Notes: generated by a model from the sequence alone, not told the origin. A stretch of DNA of 64,000 nucleotides from Bacteroidales bacterium (GCA_016935615.1 JAFGQO010000075.1:1-64000); one strand, 5' to 3'. Counted from the first letter of the stretch, positions 1 through 10,650 are shown. Numbers and translations are program-made.

Positions 1-24
1 AATCCGCATGTCTATTGTTAAAAA

Positions 25-59
25 AGCTGTAAAACTTTGTTAATTAAAGTTTTACAGCT
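25..59 (+). repeat. Perfect 14-bp stem hairpin upstream of transposase
   Basis: AGCTGTAAAACTTT (25-38) - 7-nt loop - AAAGTTTTACAGCT (46-59). AGCTGTAAAA recurs near the right end (1561-1570). Confidence 0.85.
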
Positions 60-62
60 AAG

Positions 63-1400
63 GTGTTTTCACCTAAATTGGTGATGCTAACAAACACCGA
101 GATGAAAATACTAAATAGCCCAGCCATTTCCTCATTTGGAGGACTAAACTTTGTCATAAAAGAGGCAATCAATTTAAAAATCAATAACTTATTAAACTCT
201 AGCTTACCAGCTTTACCCACTCAATCCCGGTTTAATTGGTTTGATATAATCATGTCTTATTGGTCAGTGTTTTTCTGTGGAGGTGATTGCGCAGAAGATC
301 TATCTATTAATTTAAGAAATGGCTTCCGCAATTCATCAGATATCAAAATACCTAGTCCTGACCGAGTTCTAAATCGGATCAAATCATTGTCAAATCCTGC
401 CCAATTCTTTAATACTGAAAGAGGATATAAAGCACATCATTTTTCAATAGCCAGCAGACTAAATCGTTTGAGCATAAAAATGCTATCGCTTTTACCTGGC
501 TTCAATAAAAAGAATGTTGTATTAGACTATGATAATACTATAATTTTCACAGAAAAGGCTGATGCACAAAGAACCTACAAAAAAGAGAATGGTTATTATC
601 CTGGAGTTGGCATGATAGGTAAGTATATAGTCTATTTGGAGAACAGAAACGGCAGCAGTAATGCCCACATTCTTCAGCATGATACCATTGAAAGAATGTG
701 TTCCTTATTACATGAAGCAGGTATAACTGTTGATGTTATAAGGGCAGATTCTGCATCCTATACTTATGAAATAGTTAAAGCAATGGAAAGAAATGCCAAT
801 CGTATATTCATAAAGGCAAGAATGTCACATGCTTTGGAAAGAGCTATAGCTAGTATCAAAGAGTGGAAAGAGATTAAGATTGATAATGATGTTGTACTCA
901 GAGGATCAGCTACTTTCACTCCATTTATTCGGTATGCCAGAGGGAATACTGAGAAAACAGACTCTTTAAAAGAATATCGCATAGTTGTTACCAAACAAGC
1001 CCGCAAAGACGGGCAAATAAATATGTTTACCGGGGAGGCTTATAATTACAGTCCGATATTAACCAATGATTTTGAAATGACCGATGATGAAGTAGTGCTA
1101 TTCTACAATGCCAGGGGAGCACAGGAAAGAGAGTTTGATGAATTGAAAAATGATTTTGGCTGGAACAATATGCCGTTTTCAAAGCTTGAACAGAATACAG
1201 CATTTCTCCTGATCATGGCTATGTGCAAGAATTTATATGTACATATAATTACAAAGTTCTCTGCCCTTGTAAAATTCTTAGCTCCAAACTTCAGAATTAA
1301 GAAATTCATTTTCCGGTTCATTTGTATCCCTGCTAAATGGGTCTGGAACGGAAGAGAAAGAAAATTGCGTATTTATGGACAGGTAGCTTTCAAAACCTAG
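63..1400 (+). CDS. IS1380-family DDE transposase (GTG at 63, or ATG at 102)
   Basis: IS1380-type motifs VVLDYDNTI (D), VIRADSASY (D), REFDELKNDFGWNNMPF (E); no internal stop. Confidence 0.92.
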   Translation: MFSPKLVMLTNTEMKILNSPAISSFGGLNFVIKEAINLKINNLLNSSLPALPTQSRFNWFDIIMSYWSVFFCGGDCAEDLSINLRNGFRNSSDIKIPSPDRVLNRIKSLSNPAQFFNTERGYKAHHFSIASRLNRLSIKMLSLLPGFNKKNVVLDYDNTIIFTEKADAQRTYKKENGYYPGVGMIGKYIVYLENRNGSSNAHILQHDTIERMCSLLHEAGITVDVIRADSASYTYEIVKAMERNANRIFIKARMSHALERAIASIKEWKEIKIDNDVVLRGSATFTPFIRYARGNTEKTDSLKEYRIVVTKQARKDGQINMFTGEAYNYSPILTNDFEMTDDEVVLFYNARGAQEREFDELKNDFGWNNMPFSKLEQNTAFLLIMAMCKNLYVHIITKFSALVKFLAPNFRIKKFIFRFICIPAKWVWNGRERKLRIYGQVAFKT

Positions 1401-1828
1401 TTTTCCAAACTTAACCTTCATCTTCTAATAAGCTTCAATAGATATGGCATTTGCTAATGGAAATTCTATGCCCAAAAACTAATATTTACTTATTAAAAGG
1501 TCTGTTTTAAAAGCATAAGCTACAAGAATCCTGTAAACAGTTTCTAATTAAATCCGATATAGCTGTAAAATAATCTTGAAAAAATGTAATTTTTATAAGA
1601 CATGCGGATATTAGGTTAAATTGTATGGCAAAGCATACTCAGCAACGAAAAAATACTACTCTCCCGCAATCCGCAGGCTTTTATTTCGTTCCCCGGTGAA
1701 ACGATCTTTTTTTGTCCTCAAGGCCGGACAGGTACAAAATTTAAAGATGTATACTCTTATCCTCATGGTGAGCATATTATTTGTATGTTTGTTACATATT
1801 AAACCAGTTGCGACCAATTGATATTAAA

Positions 1829-2587
1829 ATGAGCCAAAAAGTAATACCCATAGCATTTTTCATTATTTCCTTTCTTGAAATTAATGCTCAACAACTGCAA
1901 TTTGTACATCCTGACAATAAGCACATTTATTGCACAGGATATGAGGATCAATACATGACCAGGATCAACTCTCGCTCTGATCTGTCTGATTCCATCAATG
2001 CAATAGTTAACAAACACCTAAAAACAAAGACAAAAGAACATTACAGGAATTTTACGTTTGTTGATGGTTGCATTTATGACCTGAACAGATATATGAGTGA
2101 CCATCCGGACAAAATTTATAAGAATGACTTTCCTTTACCAAAATATGGATTTACATTTTTATGGAGGGATACCACTCTGGGTATCTCGAAGCAATATGTC
2201 ACTTTAACATTAGATCAACTGGGACAGGCAGTATATTTTTCCTTCCCGAATATGACTCATTTTGAAGATGTAAAATTTGTATCACTGGATAAGGCCAAAG
2301 TCATTGCAGATTCCCTGGTAAGATCTGATTCATTTAAATTTGAGGAGTTCAATTGCTTCCTTGTGTATGACAGGTCAACTTCATTACTGGAATGGGTACT
2401 CTGGTACTCCAGACACCTGGAGAAGGACAAATTAATAACCTGTGAAGTATGTGTTCCTTTACCTGAGAATTATCAATATACTCAATCGATCCAAACATTC
2501 TATTTAGCAGATACCGGAGTGATTGAGGAAGATATCATGCCTGTTGTTAAGACTGATTCAACCGGCCACAACAGCAACGATAGGTAA
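1829..2587 (+). CDS. Hypothetical secreted protein
   Basis: ORF with signal peptide MSQKVIPIAFFIISFLEINAQ; the track's earlier start (1781) precedes it. Confidence 0.6.
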   Translation: MSQKVIPIAFFIISFLEINAQQLQFVHPDNKHIYCTGYEDQYMTRINSRSDLSDSINAIVNKHLKTKTKEHYRNFTFVDGCIYDLNRYMSDHPDKIYKNDFPLPKYGFTFLWRDTTLGISKQYVTLTLDQLGQAVYFSFPNMTHFEDVKFVSLDKAKVIADSLVRSDSFKFEEFNCFLVYDRSTSLLEWVLWYSRHLEKDKLITCEVCVPLPENYQYTQSIQTFYLADTGVIEEDIMPVVKTDSTGHNSNDR

Positions 2588-2728
2588 GCAGGGGAAAAAT
2601 GCTTAATTAAAGATGGATACACAAAACAAACATACTATCGGTTTAACGGGAATGTGATTTGGCCGGTTTTCGCCATAAAAAGTAGAATATCAATTCATCT
2701 TTTGATCAAAAATGAATAGCCATCGGAC

Positions 2729-3454
2729 ATGGAAAGAACAGGCAAACAATTCAAGTCAGTTTATACGATCGGTGCAATAGCCACAATTATAGTATTATGC
2801 GGAATTGTCCTGGATATAATTGTTGGCTCATTTACAGTAAAAGATATTACTTTTCTTCCTGACGGGGCGATAGAAAGATTTGCACAATTTAAAAGTAACT
2901 GGTTGTTGGGATTATATAGTCTTGATTTACTCAATGTTATCAATCAGATTATTTTGATCCCTTCCATTTTTGCTATATACATTGCACATAAAAAGATCAA
3001 TGAAGGAATGGCACTGCTGGCATTGATCCTTTTTTTGGTGGGTACAACACTATTTGTAGCCGGCAATACTGCCCTGTCAATGTTCGATTTAAGTAAAAAA
3101 TACTTTTCTGCTTCTTCGGAAAGTCAGATGATCTTAATAGCTGCAGCAGGAGAAGCAATGTTAGCCAGAGGAGCACATGGCAGTCCGGGAGTATTTATAG
3201 GATTTACATTACCAACGATCGCGAGCGTACTGATGTCATATGTGATGATCAAAGGGCAGGTTTTTAGCAAGGCCAATTCCTATATTGGATTCATCGGAAA
3301 CCTGTTGATGCTGCTTTATCTTGTTTTAGTGACTTTTTTTCCGGCTATTGAGAAACATGCAATACTGATAGCCATACCGGGAGGACTGCTGGTAATGACA
3401 TGGATGATAATGTATACAATAAGATTGTTTAAGATAAGATTGACCGAAAGTTAG
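2729..3454 (+). CDS. Multi-pass membrane protein, DUF4386-like
   Basis: Several hydrophobic segments; overall pattern resembles DUF4386 proteins. Confidence 0.7.
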   Translation: MERTGKQFKSVYTIGAIATIIVLCGIVLDIIVGSFTVKDITFLPDGAIERFAQFKSNWLLGLYSLDLLNVINQIILIPSIFAIYIAHKKINEGMALLALILFLVGTTLFVAGNTALSMFDLSKKYFSASSESQMILIAAAGEAMLARGAHGSPGVFIGFTLPTIASVLMSYVMIKGQVFSKANSYIGFIGNLLMLLYLVLVTFFPAIEKHAILIAIPGGLLVMTWMIMYTIRLFKIRLTES

Positions 3455-3693
3455 AATGCTGGCGGTAACACATGTATATGCAATTGCCGGGCACTGCCTT
3501 TGCTTTAAGCTTCGGCGTGCACAAATGCGATAGCAAAAAATATAAAGCAATGACGGATAAGAACGTGGCTCCGAAACCGGCAGATATTCATACAATAAAC
3601 CGTTGGGGTTCATGTTTTATAATCCTGAAACGGAAACGATAAGTAATATAAAATGTTGAGTTTGTAAATGAGTTATATAAAATCGAACCGGAA

Positions 3694-4266
3694 ATGGAGA
3701 ATGCAAAAGTGATAAAAGACAAACCAATGACAAATTTCATTTTCAGGATGATGACAATAGTCATGAGAATACGGGGAATCTTCCGCAATAAAAAGTATGA
3801 AGTTTTATTAACTGGAATTAAAAACGGAAATATAATTTTGGATTATGGTTGTGGTATAGGATTTAATACAATACCTGCTTCAGAGATAGTTGGAGAGAAA
3901 GGCAAGGTATATGCTTTGGATATCCATCCCTTAGCAATTAAAACCGTAGAGAAGAAAATCAGGAAAAAAGGACTGGTAAATATAGATACAATTATTTCAG
4001 ATTTAGATACTGCACTTCCGGATAAATCGGTAGATATTGTTTTATTGTATAATATACTCCCGATGATTAAAAACCGTCCTGTTTTAATAAAAGAATTATA
4101 TAGAGTGTTAAGAATAGGAGGAATTATTGCCGTTAAAAGTGGTTTAGGTATAAATATATATTCAAGAAAAAAAATTAAGACAGAAGATCTGGAAAAACTT
4201 ATGAAAGATAATGGCCCGTTGAAATTAAAAGAGAAAAAGGGGAAATATTATATTTTCGAAAAATAA
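3694..4266 (+). CDS. Class I SAM-dependent methyltransferase
   Basis: Motif I ILDYGCGIGFNTIPASEIVG, acidic AlDIHP, ELYRVLRIGG. Confidence 0.88.
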   Translation: MENAKVIKDKPMTNFIFRMMTIVMRIRGIFRNKKYEVLLTGIKNGNIILDYGCGIGFNTIPASEIVGEKGKVYALDIHPLAIKTVEKKIRKKGLVNIDTIISDLDTALPDKSVDIVLLYNILPMIKNRPVLIKELYRVLRIGGIIAVKSGLGINIYSRKKIKTEDLEKLMKDNGPLKLKEKKGKYYIFEK

Positions 4267-4282
4267 AAAGAAGTAAGATAAA

Positions 4283-4611
4283 ATGAAAGAAATAAAGATG
4301 TTGGGTTTTCAATTTATATTCAAGCTGTAATTGCCTTTATGTTAATTCACCTTGTGCACAAAATCATTTTTGAGATTCCCCATTTGTTTGATATTGGAGG
4401 TATAGCAGCTATTGTAGTTTCTGTATTTGCAGGTTTGCCTGTTCCATGAATAGTATTGCTTTTTTTCAATATTAAACCTGGACTGATAACAGGACTCATT
4501 GATGGAGCGTTAATGATCCTGTTACTTATTTTGGTTCATGTAATTCCTGCAAAGCCTGACGCCAATAGTATCTGGTGGTACCCTGTATTTCAATGGATAC
4601 AGCAATTTTAA
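4283..4611 (+). pseudogene. Degraded small membrane protein gene
   Basis: Frame from 4321 reads QAVIAFMLIHLVHKIIFEIPHLFDIGGIAAIVVSVFAGLPVP*IVLLFFNIKPGLITGLIDGALMILLLILVHVIPAKPDANSIWWYPVFQWIQQF*. It has an in-frame TGA at 4447, and the plausible ATG at 4283 is in another frame. Confidence 0.5.
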
Positions 4612-4756
4612 TTGTATATTTCCGTGTTTTAGACCGGATTAAGTTTGATTAAATAGTATGGCTCAACTTCATATAATATTGTTCTAAGAGAAAACCAGGC
4701 TTTTCATATATTTAACTTTGGCAACAAACAAAGTGGAAACATAATACTTCAGGGTT

Positions 4757-5353
4757 ATGGCTACTGATATAAGAAAAATAATTGACAATCTCCTTAAATT
4801 CTATGATTTTAATGATCAGACCATCATTTCAGTTGGTTCCGGAGGTGGCCAATTTATTGAGTATGGTCGTAATTCACGACAGGTTATTGCCATTGACAAT
4901 GATGAGGAGGCATTAAGCAGACTCGAAAATGCTTTACTGAATTTGCAGTTTAAGGATAAATTCACTCTTATTCATTCTGATTTTTATGAAGTTCATAAGA
5001 AAGGGGACGTTGTGTTATTTGAGTTTTGCCTTCATGAAATGAAAGATACGGAAGCAGCCATAAATCATGCTTTAACCATGGCTCCTGATATCCTAGTAAG
5101 TGACCACTGGCCCAATTCGGAATGGGCATATATTGTTGATGAAAAGGAAAAAGTAATAAACAGTTGGAAAGCCCTGGAAAGTTATAAATTGAAGAAAGTT
5201 CAACGATACGACACCCTTCAATTCTTTCATGATTATGAAGAGCTCTATCAAAAAGTTAAAGTCCAGGGAAAAAACTCAATCAACAGAATAAAACGGTTTA
5301 AGGATAAAAAAGATTTCACAATACCAATGTCTTATGGATTTGCTTTGATTTGA
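4757..5353 (+). CDS. Class I SAM methyltransferase-like protein
   Basis: IISVGSGGGQFIEYGR...VIAIDNDEEAL...ALI Rossmann signature. Confidence 0.7.
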   Translation: MATDIRKIIDNLLKFYDFNDQTIISVGSGGGQFIEYGRNSRQVIAIDNDEEALSRLENALLNLQFKDKFTLIHSDFYEVHKKGDVVLFEFCLHEMKDTEAAINHALTMAPDILVSDHWPNSEWAYIVDEKEKVINSWKALESYKLKKVQRYDTLQFFHDYEELYQKVKVQGKNSINRIKRFKDKKDFTIPMSYGFALI

Positions 5354-5641
5354 TGCTGTTGTATTGTTGAGTATTATGATAAATAAGTTGCCAGTTGTCA
5401 ATAAGAGGAATACTACAATAAATGCAATTTATATTTTTAACGACTTTCCCGATAGTATGAAAAATATGTTTGAAGATGCGGCCATCGAGGTTGACCGAAG
5501 GGTGAATGAGCTGAGTCGTTAAAACATAAACCTGTTTTCATCAATTCCATATTTCCCGGCAAATCTGTCAATTCCTGATTTTTTATTCATAACTTGCTCA
5601 TAATCATCCTCATTACTATGTCAAACCAAATCCTATCCATT

Positions 5642-6424
5642 ATGAAAACCAAGGCATTTGTGCTCATCGCTTCTTTTATAGGAGGTGCTTTCTTTTCACT
5701 CCATGCTTCAGATACATACAACCATGTAACAGTATCCGGTCTGCAAACTGATAATATAAAAACCGAAGCTTCTGTACTGAAACATTTTGATATCAGAGCA
5801 GGCTTTATGGCTTATTGCACCAGAGATCAGGACTTTTACGGGCATATCGAAGAAGTACATCTTGAAAATGGAAGTAAGACAACATGTTTTAATGGTTCCG
5901 GCACTTTAACCGGTCCGACAATAGGTTTTACCTATTTCTTCAATAATAACTTCGGCCTTTCAGCTGAGCTCAATCCGGTCTCAAACAAAAGAGAAGACGA
6001 TACAAGGTATTTATCTTTTGATACATTAAAAACAGCCCTGTATTCCGCTGAGAGCCATTTTACTTTTTATAAGCTGGGAGCAACCGGCCGGATATCGGGT
6101 GCCGAGTATCCGTTCAAAATTAAACTGACTGCCGGTCTGGGCTGGGCCACTGTTGATGTGAAATTGAAAAAGGAAGAATTCAACAATGATCAATTGGATT
6201 TTGCATTCAATGTTGAAGGCAGGTACGGTAATCCTATGTTTTTTATTCAGAATGAGGTGGCTTTTCCCATCTACAGATCTTTTTATATTTTCGGGCAATT
6301 TGAATACGTATATTTTCCTTTTAAAGAAATAAAATTAGCAGACAGGGATGCATACATCGTTATCTATAAAAATGTAAATCTGGGAGGTTCTGCTTTTAAG
6401 ATCGGCTTGGGTTTTGAGTTTTAA
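5642..6424 (+). CDS. Outer-membrane beta-barrel protein
   Basis: Signal peptide MKTKAFVLIASFIGGAFFSLHAS, alternating beta-strand pattern, C-terminal aromatic F (FKIGLGFEF). Confidence 0.7.
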   Translation: MKTKAFVLIASFIGGAFFSLHASDTYNHVTVSGLQTDNIKTEASVLKHFDIRAGFMAYCTRDQDFYGHIEEVHLENGSKTTCFNGSGTLTGPTIGFTYFFNNNFGLSAELNPVSNKREDDTRYLSFDTLKTALYSAESHFTFYKLGATGRISGAEYPFKIKLTAGLGWATVDVKLKKEEFNNDQLDFAFNVEGRYGNPMFFIQNEVAFPIYRSFYIFGQFEYVYFPFKEIKLADRDAYIVIYKNVNLGGSAFKIGLGFEF

Positions 6425-6897
6425 TCTTTTCTGCGCACAAAGGATTGTTCGTATTCATTTTTGCAATACCATCAATAAAACCGGAAGAAAGCTGCGTTTA
6501 ATCCTGTTGTATGCATAAGGATCTTTATTTGTTGAGAAAATAAAGCGTTATGTTGGGTGATATGGTGTTCTGGCAATAGCGAAGTTATTGGTAGTTTTGA
6601 GCCTTTTACCCCACACCAAAATCATTATACCGGGTTAGGAAGATACTCTCCGCTCGCCACTGAACTTGTCTGCTTTGCACCTGCCAGGTATTTTTCAACT
6701 GCCTTTCAGCAGGTAAGATCTGCCTGACAGGAAATGTACCACGCTTTTTAGTATCTTTCTGATCAAAACCAAATGCGATGCAACCTGCCTGCCGGTATAC
6801 CCGCCTGTGGTTGGCCGGCACCAAAGACATCATACAGCAGGATCATCGTTCGTAATTTATGGAATCTCCAAAGGATATGCATCATATAAATAAAAAC

Positions 6898-7584
6898 ATG
6901 AAAAAGATATTGATTACTATTATTTTGTTACCGGCCCTAACCTTGGTGTATGGAAACAAAGACGACTTTAAAAAGCCTGATTACAATAAGATTAAAAAAG
7001 TGATTACAGACAAGGAATCACAATTTTACTATCCATTATTGTTAGAGAGGTATAAAAATTCCGATACTACTCTTACTATACAGGATTTCAGGGTTCTTTA
7101 TTATGGGTTTCTTTTCAATGATTCTTATTCTGCCTATGGAAATTCTGACTATGTTGACAGTGTGAATAATATAATCTATAAGGATACTTTGACAACGGGT
7201 GATTATAAGGAAATCATTAGATACGAAAAGCTTATACTGGATGTATTCCCCTTCAATTTGCGAGATTTGAACATGCTGGCAAATTCTTATTATCAACTCG
7301 GGGACACACTTTCAACAATTCAAACTGATTTTAAATTGCATAGAATTGTCAATACAATTATGTCAACCGGAGATGGTGAAAGTGAGAAGACCGCGTGGCA
7401 TGTGATCTCAATCAGTCATGAGTATGACATCCTTGGGTATTTTGGATTTCAGTTCGGAGGAAGTCAATCTTTAACAGATAAAGGCTGCGATTATCTTGAG
7501 GTTAGCGAGAATGAGTATGATATTAAGGGTTTCTATTTTGATGTAAACATGATCCTAAGTAAAGAAGCTGAATTATTTAAATAA
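6898..7584 (+). CDS. DUF4919 domain-containing secreted protein
   Basis: Signal peptide MKKILITIILLPALTLVYG; YKNSDTTLTIQDFRVLYYGFLF...GDGESEKTAWHVISISHEYDIL typical of DUF4919. Confidence 0.75.
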   Translation: MKKILITIILLPALTLVYGNKDDFKKPDYNKIKKVITDKESQFYYPLLLERYKNSDTTLTIQDFRVLYYGFLFNDSYSAYGNSDYVDSVNNIIYKDTLTTGDYKEIIRYEKLILDVFPFNLRDLNMLANSYYQLGDTLSTIQTDFKLHRIVNTIMSTGDGESEKTAWHVISISHEYDILGYFGFQFGGSQSLTDKGCDYLEVSENEYDIKGFYFDVNMILSKEAELFK

Positions 7585-7810
7585 ATAAACCACGCACAAT
7601 ACAACATACAGCTCATAGTCTGTTTTTATCAATTTGATTGACAAATAGAAATTATTATTAATTTGCATACTATAAATAAAATAGTAAATAACCACCTTCG
7701 CTATGGCTTAGGCGGGTAAAAATGCCGTTCCTGTTCCTCCACCGGCACTATTATGCCCTATAAGAGAACAGATTAACATTAATATTTGGAAATTACAAAA
7801 ATAAACAGAG

Positions 7811-8308
7811 ATGAAAATGAAAAGAACATTAATGATAAAGAGTATAATTCTCGTACTAATATTAATAACGACTGCATGTTATAATAAAAGAGAAGAAAAA
7901 ACGGATTACGATAATGACATGATACTGATCAAACAGACAATTCATAATAGTATAGCTTGGGCGAAGAACAAAGATTTAAATTTACTGTATAGTGTTATTG
8001 CAGATGATACAGCATTTCTCGAAATTCATCCGGACAATAGTATTGTGAAGGGTATCTCAGAATTCAGAGAAGCTGAGAAATTCTGGATGCATCCTGACTT
8101 TAAGGCAATAAGATATGAGATCAAAGATCTTACTATACAAATTTCCCAATGTGGCACTGTTGCATGGTGGTTCTGCATGCTTGATGATATCAACGAGTGG
8201 AAAGGACAACCGGCAAATTGGGAGAATACCAGATGGACAGGAGTATCTGAAAAACGCGATGGGAATTGGGTAATAGTTCAACAGCATTTCTCAGTTGCTA
8301 TACAGTAA
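7811..8308 (+). CDS. SnoaL/NTF2-like lipoprotein
   Basis: Lipobox LITTAC; NTF2-like motif pattern ending RWTGVSEKRDGNWVIVQQHFS. Confidence 0.75.
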   Translation: MKMKRTLMIKSIILVLILITTACYNKREEKTDYDNDMILIKQTIHNSIAWAKNKDLNLLYSVIADDTAFLEIHPDNSIVKGISEFREAEKFWMHPDFKAIRYEIKDLTIQISQCGTVAWWFCMLDDINEWKGQPANWENTRWTGVSEKRDGNWVIVQQHFSVAIQ

Positions 8309-8391
8309 TAAAATGAATATTGATTGACAGGTCATAACAAATTGTAATTTGTTTTCTGGTTCCCGTTTGAAAGAATAAAATGCATTATTCC

Positions 8392-10650
8392 CTAAAAACT
8401 TCCACTTACCTGTAAACTATAGTTCCGCTGCGGTTGAATATCGCCCGGTCTGCCTATATATTCGGTATTGGTGATGTTTTTAATGCCGAATGATAAGGAA
8501 AAATGTTCATTCAAATGAAAGGTCAGAAAACCATCGAGAAGCACGTACCCCTTATTATCTTGCTGCCAGTACTCATAAAATCCGGGAAGCAGGCTCTCGC
8601 GTGTCAACGGATTCAGGAACACATCGTCGATATTCAGGATCTTTGATCGGAAATACATGTTTAGCCCCAGATCAAATTTCCGGTAGCTGGTTGTTGCAGT
8701 AATACTAAGCGAGTGTTTACGCCGGTATTTCAGGAATTCACCCGTGTTCTGATTTGAGTTGATATCGTATTCTGCCGGATAAATATAGGTATATCCTGCA
8801 TGAATGCCGGTATGAAATGCATTGAAGCTCCTGTTCAGCGCGGTTTCAATTTCAAAACCGTATATGCGCGCGTGTTCTGTATTCACAGCCTGGAAACCAT
8901 AGACCCCTTCATGCGTTACTGGATCAGGATAAATTCCAAAGATGTATTCAATCAGCTTGTCACTCCTCGTATAAAACACAGAAAGGTCGAACTGCCCGGT
9001 ACTGTTTTTTGCATAAATACCCTGTTTCACCCCAATTTCTGCACTCCAGCCCGATTCAGGTTCAATTCCCGGATTTGGAAAAATGCGTATTGATCCGATG
9101 GTAGTGGTGGCAAACTTTTCTGCAATGGAGGGATAGCGGTACCCCTGTCCGAACGATGCTCTCAGGAATGTGAATTTACCGGCCTGGTAATTCAGCCCGG
9201 TTCGGAAAATGGGAATGAGTTTATCGCTTACATCATCCAGACGGTTGTGTTCAACACGCAATCCTGCCTGCAGCTTTAGCCGGTTAAACGGCCGGTAATC
9301 GAGTTGTGTATAGCCGGCCAGGTTCAGTCCGTTGTGATTCTCATAGAAAGGTGAAATAATCCGGCTAAACGTGCCTGCTGCTCCTGCAATCAGGTCGAGC
9401 TTCTGCAGGACAGCATACGATAGCTGGTACTCTGTATAGTAGGATGTGGCGTCGCTGTTGTTCTGGCTACTTTCCGGAAGCCGGTTCCGCGTTTTCTGGT
9501 AGCGCATGCTGAGATCGTGTTTAAAACGTCCATTGTTATCGAAACTTACAAAAGGATCTATGGTGAGCATCAGACCATGCAGGGCATTGGCCGTAGCTTC
9601 GTTTTGTCGTAAAGCTCCTGTGTCGGCATCTTCCCAGAGCAAAAAATCGGTCTTCTCCTGATAACCTGCACTCATACGAGCTCCATAAGTCAATCCTTCG
9701 ATTTTAGCAGCATGCCGTTTGATTTTCAGGTTTAGTGAGCCCAGCTTTTCATCGTTCAGCCGCCGGTATCCGTTATCGTACAGCAACTTCCCTCCAATAC
9801 CAATACCTGTATTACCATAACGGCGGGAAAAGGAAAATGAGACATTGTGATACATCCTGGGAGTATCCCACCAAACCCAACTCTTGTTGCGGGCCTTGTC
9901 GTAAATGCCTGATGAAAGTGAAAACTGTACCGAAGGTTCCGGTGTTGCCTCCTGCGTACGAAAATTTATTATGCCATTCAATGCCGAAGAACCGTATAAA
10001 ACCGACGAGGCGCCCTTAATGATCTCGATCTGCGAAAGATTTTCGAGAGGAAGGAACGACCATTTGATATTGCCTGCATCCGCAGCCAGTGCTGGCATAC
10101 CGTCGATCATTACCAGCACCCGGCTACCCACTCCATAGGCATATCCACTGCCTCCCCTGATGGAAGCCTGACTATCCATGACCTCGATACCCGGCGTCTG
10201 GTTGATGATTTCCTCTGCAGTGACAATATGATTTTCAAGCAATCTGGCCGGCCTGATAAGGATGGTAGATACATTGAGCTCCGATATTTTTTGTTCCGAT
10301 TTGGACGGACTCACCACCAACTCATCAATTTCGCTGAATGCGGGTATAAGACCAATGGTAAGTATCACCGTATCCTTCCTGTTGACAATCAGCGATTGTG
10401 AATGGGTTTGATAGCCCAGGTATTTAAAAACCAACGATATGGTTCCGGGAGTAATCTCAAATGAAAACCATCCTTCCGGAGAAGTGATAGTTCCGTGTCC
10501 TTCGCCGTAGATCACATGTACCCCCGAAAGAGGCGAATGGGTGTTAAGATCAAATACTTCGCCCTGTACCACTGCCTGCTGGGCAGATCCATGCAAAAAG
10601 ACACAAATGCTTAAACTGACGACATGCAGGATACGCTTCATGCCATGCAT
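8392..10650 (-). CDS. TonB-dependent outer-membrane receptor with CarboxypepD_reg-like N-terminus
   Basis: Signal peptide, carboxypeptidase-regulatory-like domain, plug (RGGSGYAYGVGSRVLVMIDGMPALAADAG), beta-barrel, terminal aromatic F. Confidence 0.92.
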   Translation of the reverse strand: MHGMKRILHVVSLSICVFLHGSAQQAVVQGEVFDLNTHSPLSGVHVIYGEGHGTITSPEGWFSFEITPGTISLVFKYLGYQTHSQSLIVNRKDTVILTIGLIPAFSEIDELVVSPSKSEQKISELNVSTILIRPARLLENHIVTAEEIINQTPGIEVMDSQASIRGGSGYAYGVGSRVLVMIDGMPALAADAGNIKWSFLPLENLSQIEIIKGASSVLYGSSALNGIINFRTQEATPEPSVQFSLSSGIYDKARNKSWVWWDTPRMYHNVSFSFSRRYGNTGIGIGGKLLYDNGYRRLNDEKLGSLNLKIKRHAAKIEGLTYGARMSAGYQEKTDFLLWEDADTGALRQNEATANALHGLMLTIDPFVSFDNNGRFKHDLSMRYQKTRNRLPESSQNNSDATSYYTEYQLSYAVLQKLDLIAGAAGTFSRIISPFYENHNGLNLAGYTQLDYRPFNRLKLQAGLRVEHNRLDDVSDKLIPIFRTGLNYQAGKFTFLRASFGQGYRYPSIAEKFATTTIGSIRIFPNPGIEPESGWSAEIGVKQGIYAKNSTGQFDLSVFYTRSDKLIEYIFGIYPDPVTHEGVYGFQAVNTEHARIYGFEIETALNRSFNAFHTGIHAGYTYIYPAEYDINSNQNTGEFLKYRRKHSLSITATTSYRKFDLGLNMYFRSKILNIDDVFLNPLTRESLLPGFYEYWQQDNKGYVLLDGFLTFHLNEHFSLSFGIKNITNTEYIGRPGDIQPQRNYSLQVSGSF

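Larger units (their letters stand above)
2..1609 (+). mobile_element. IS1380-family insertion sequence, apparently complete
   Basis: Perfect 12-bp terminal inverted repeat ATCCGCATGTCT (2-13) / AGACATGCGGAT (1598-1609) enclosing one transposase ORF. The target duplication cannot be tested because the left flank is outside the window. Confidence 0.88.

Noticed and set aside
1621-1821. 66-aa ORF right after the IS
   Set aside because: Reads off the IS edge, low-quality composition, overlaps start of the next gene; treated as non-coding.
6606-6833. 75-aa minus-strand ORF in a GC-richer spacer
   Set aside because: Lies in CCTGCC/GGCAGG-rich intergenic sequence with no protein-like signature; more likely repeat-derived spacer.
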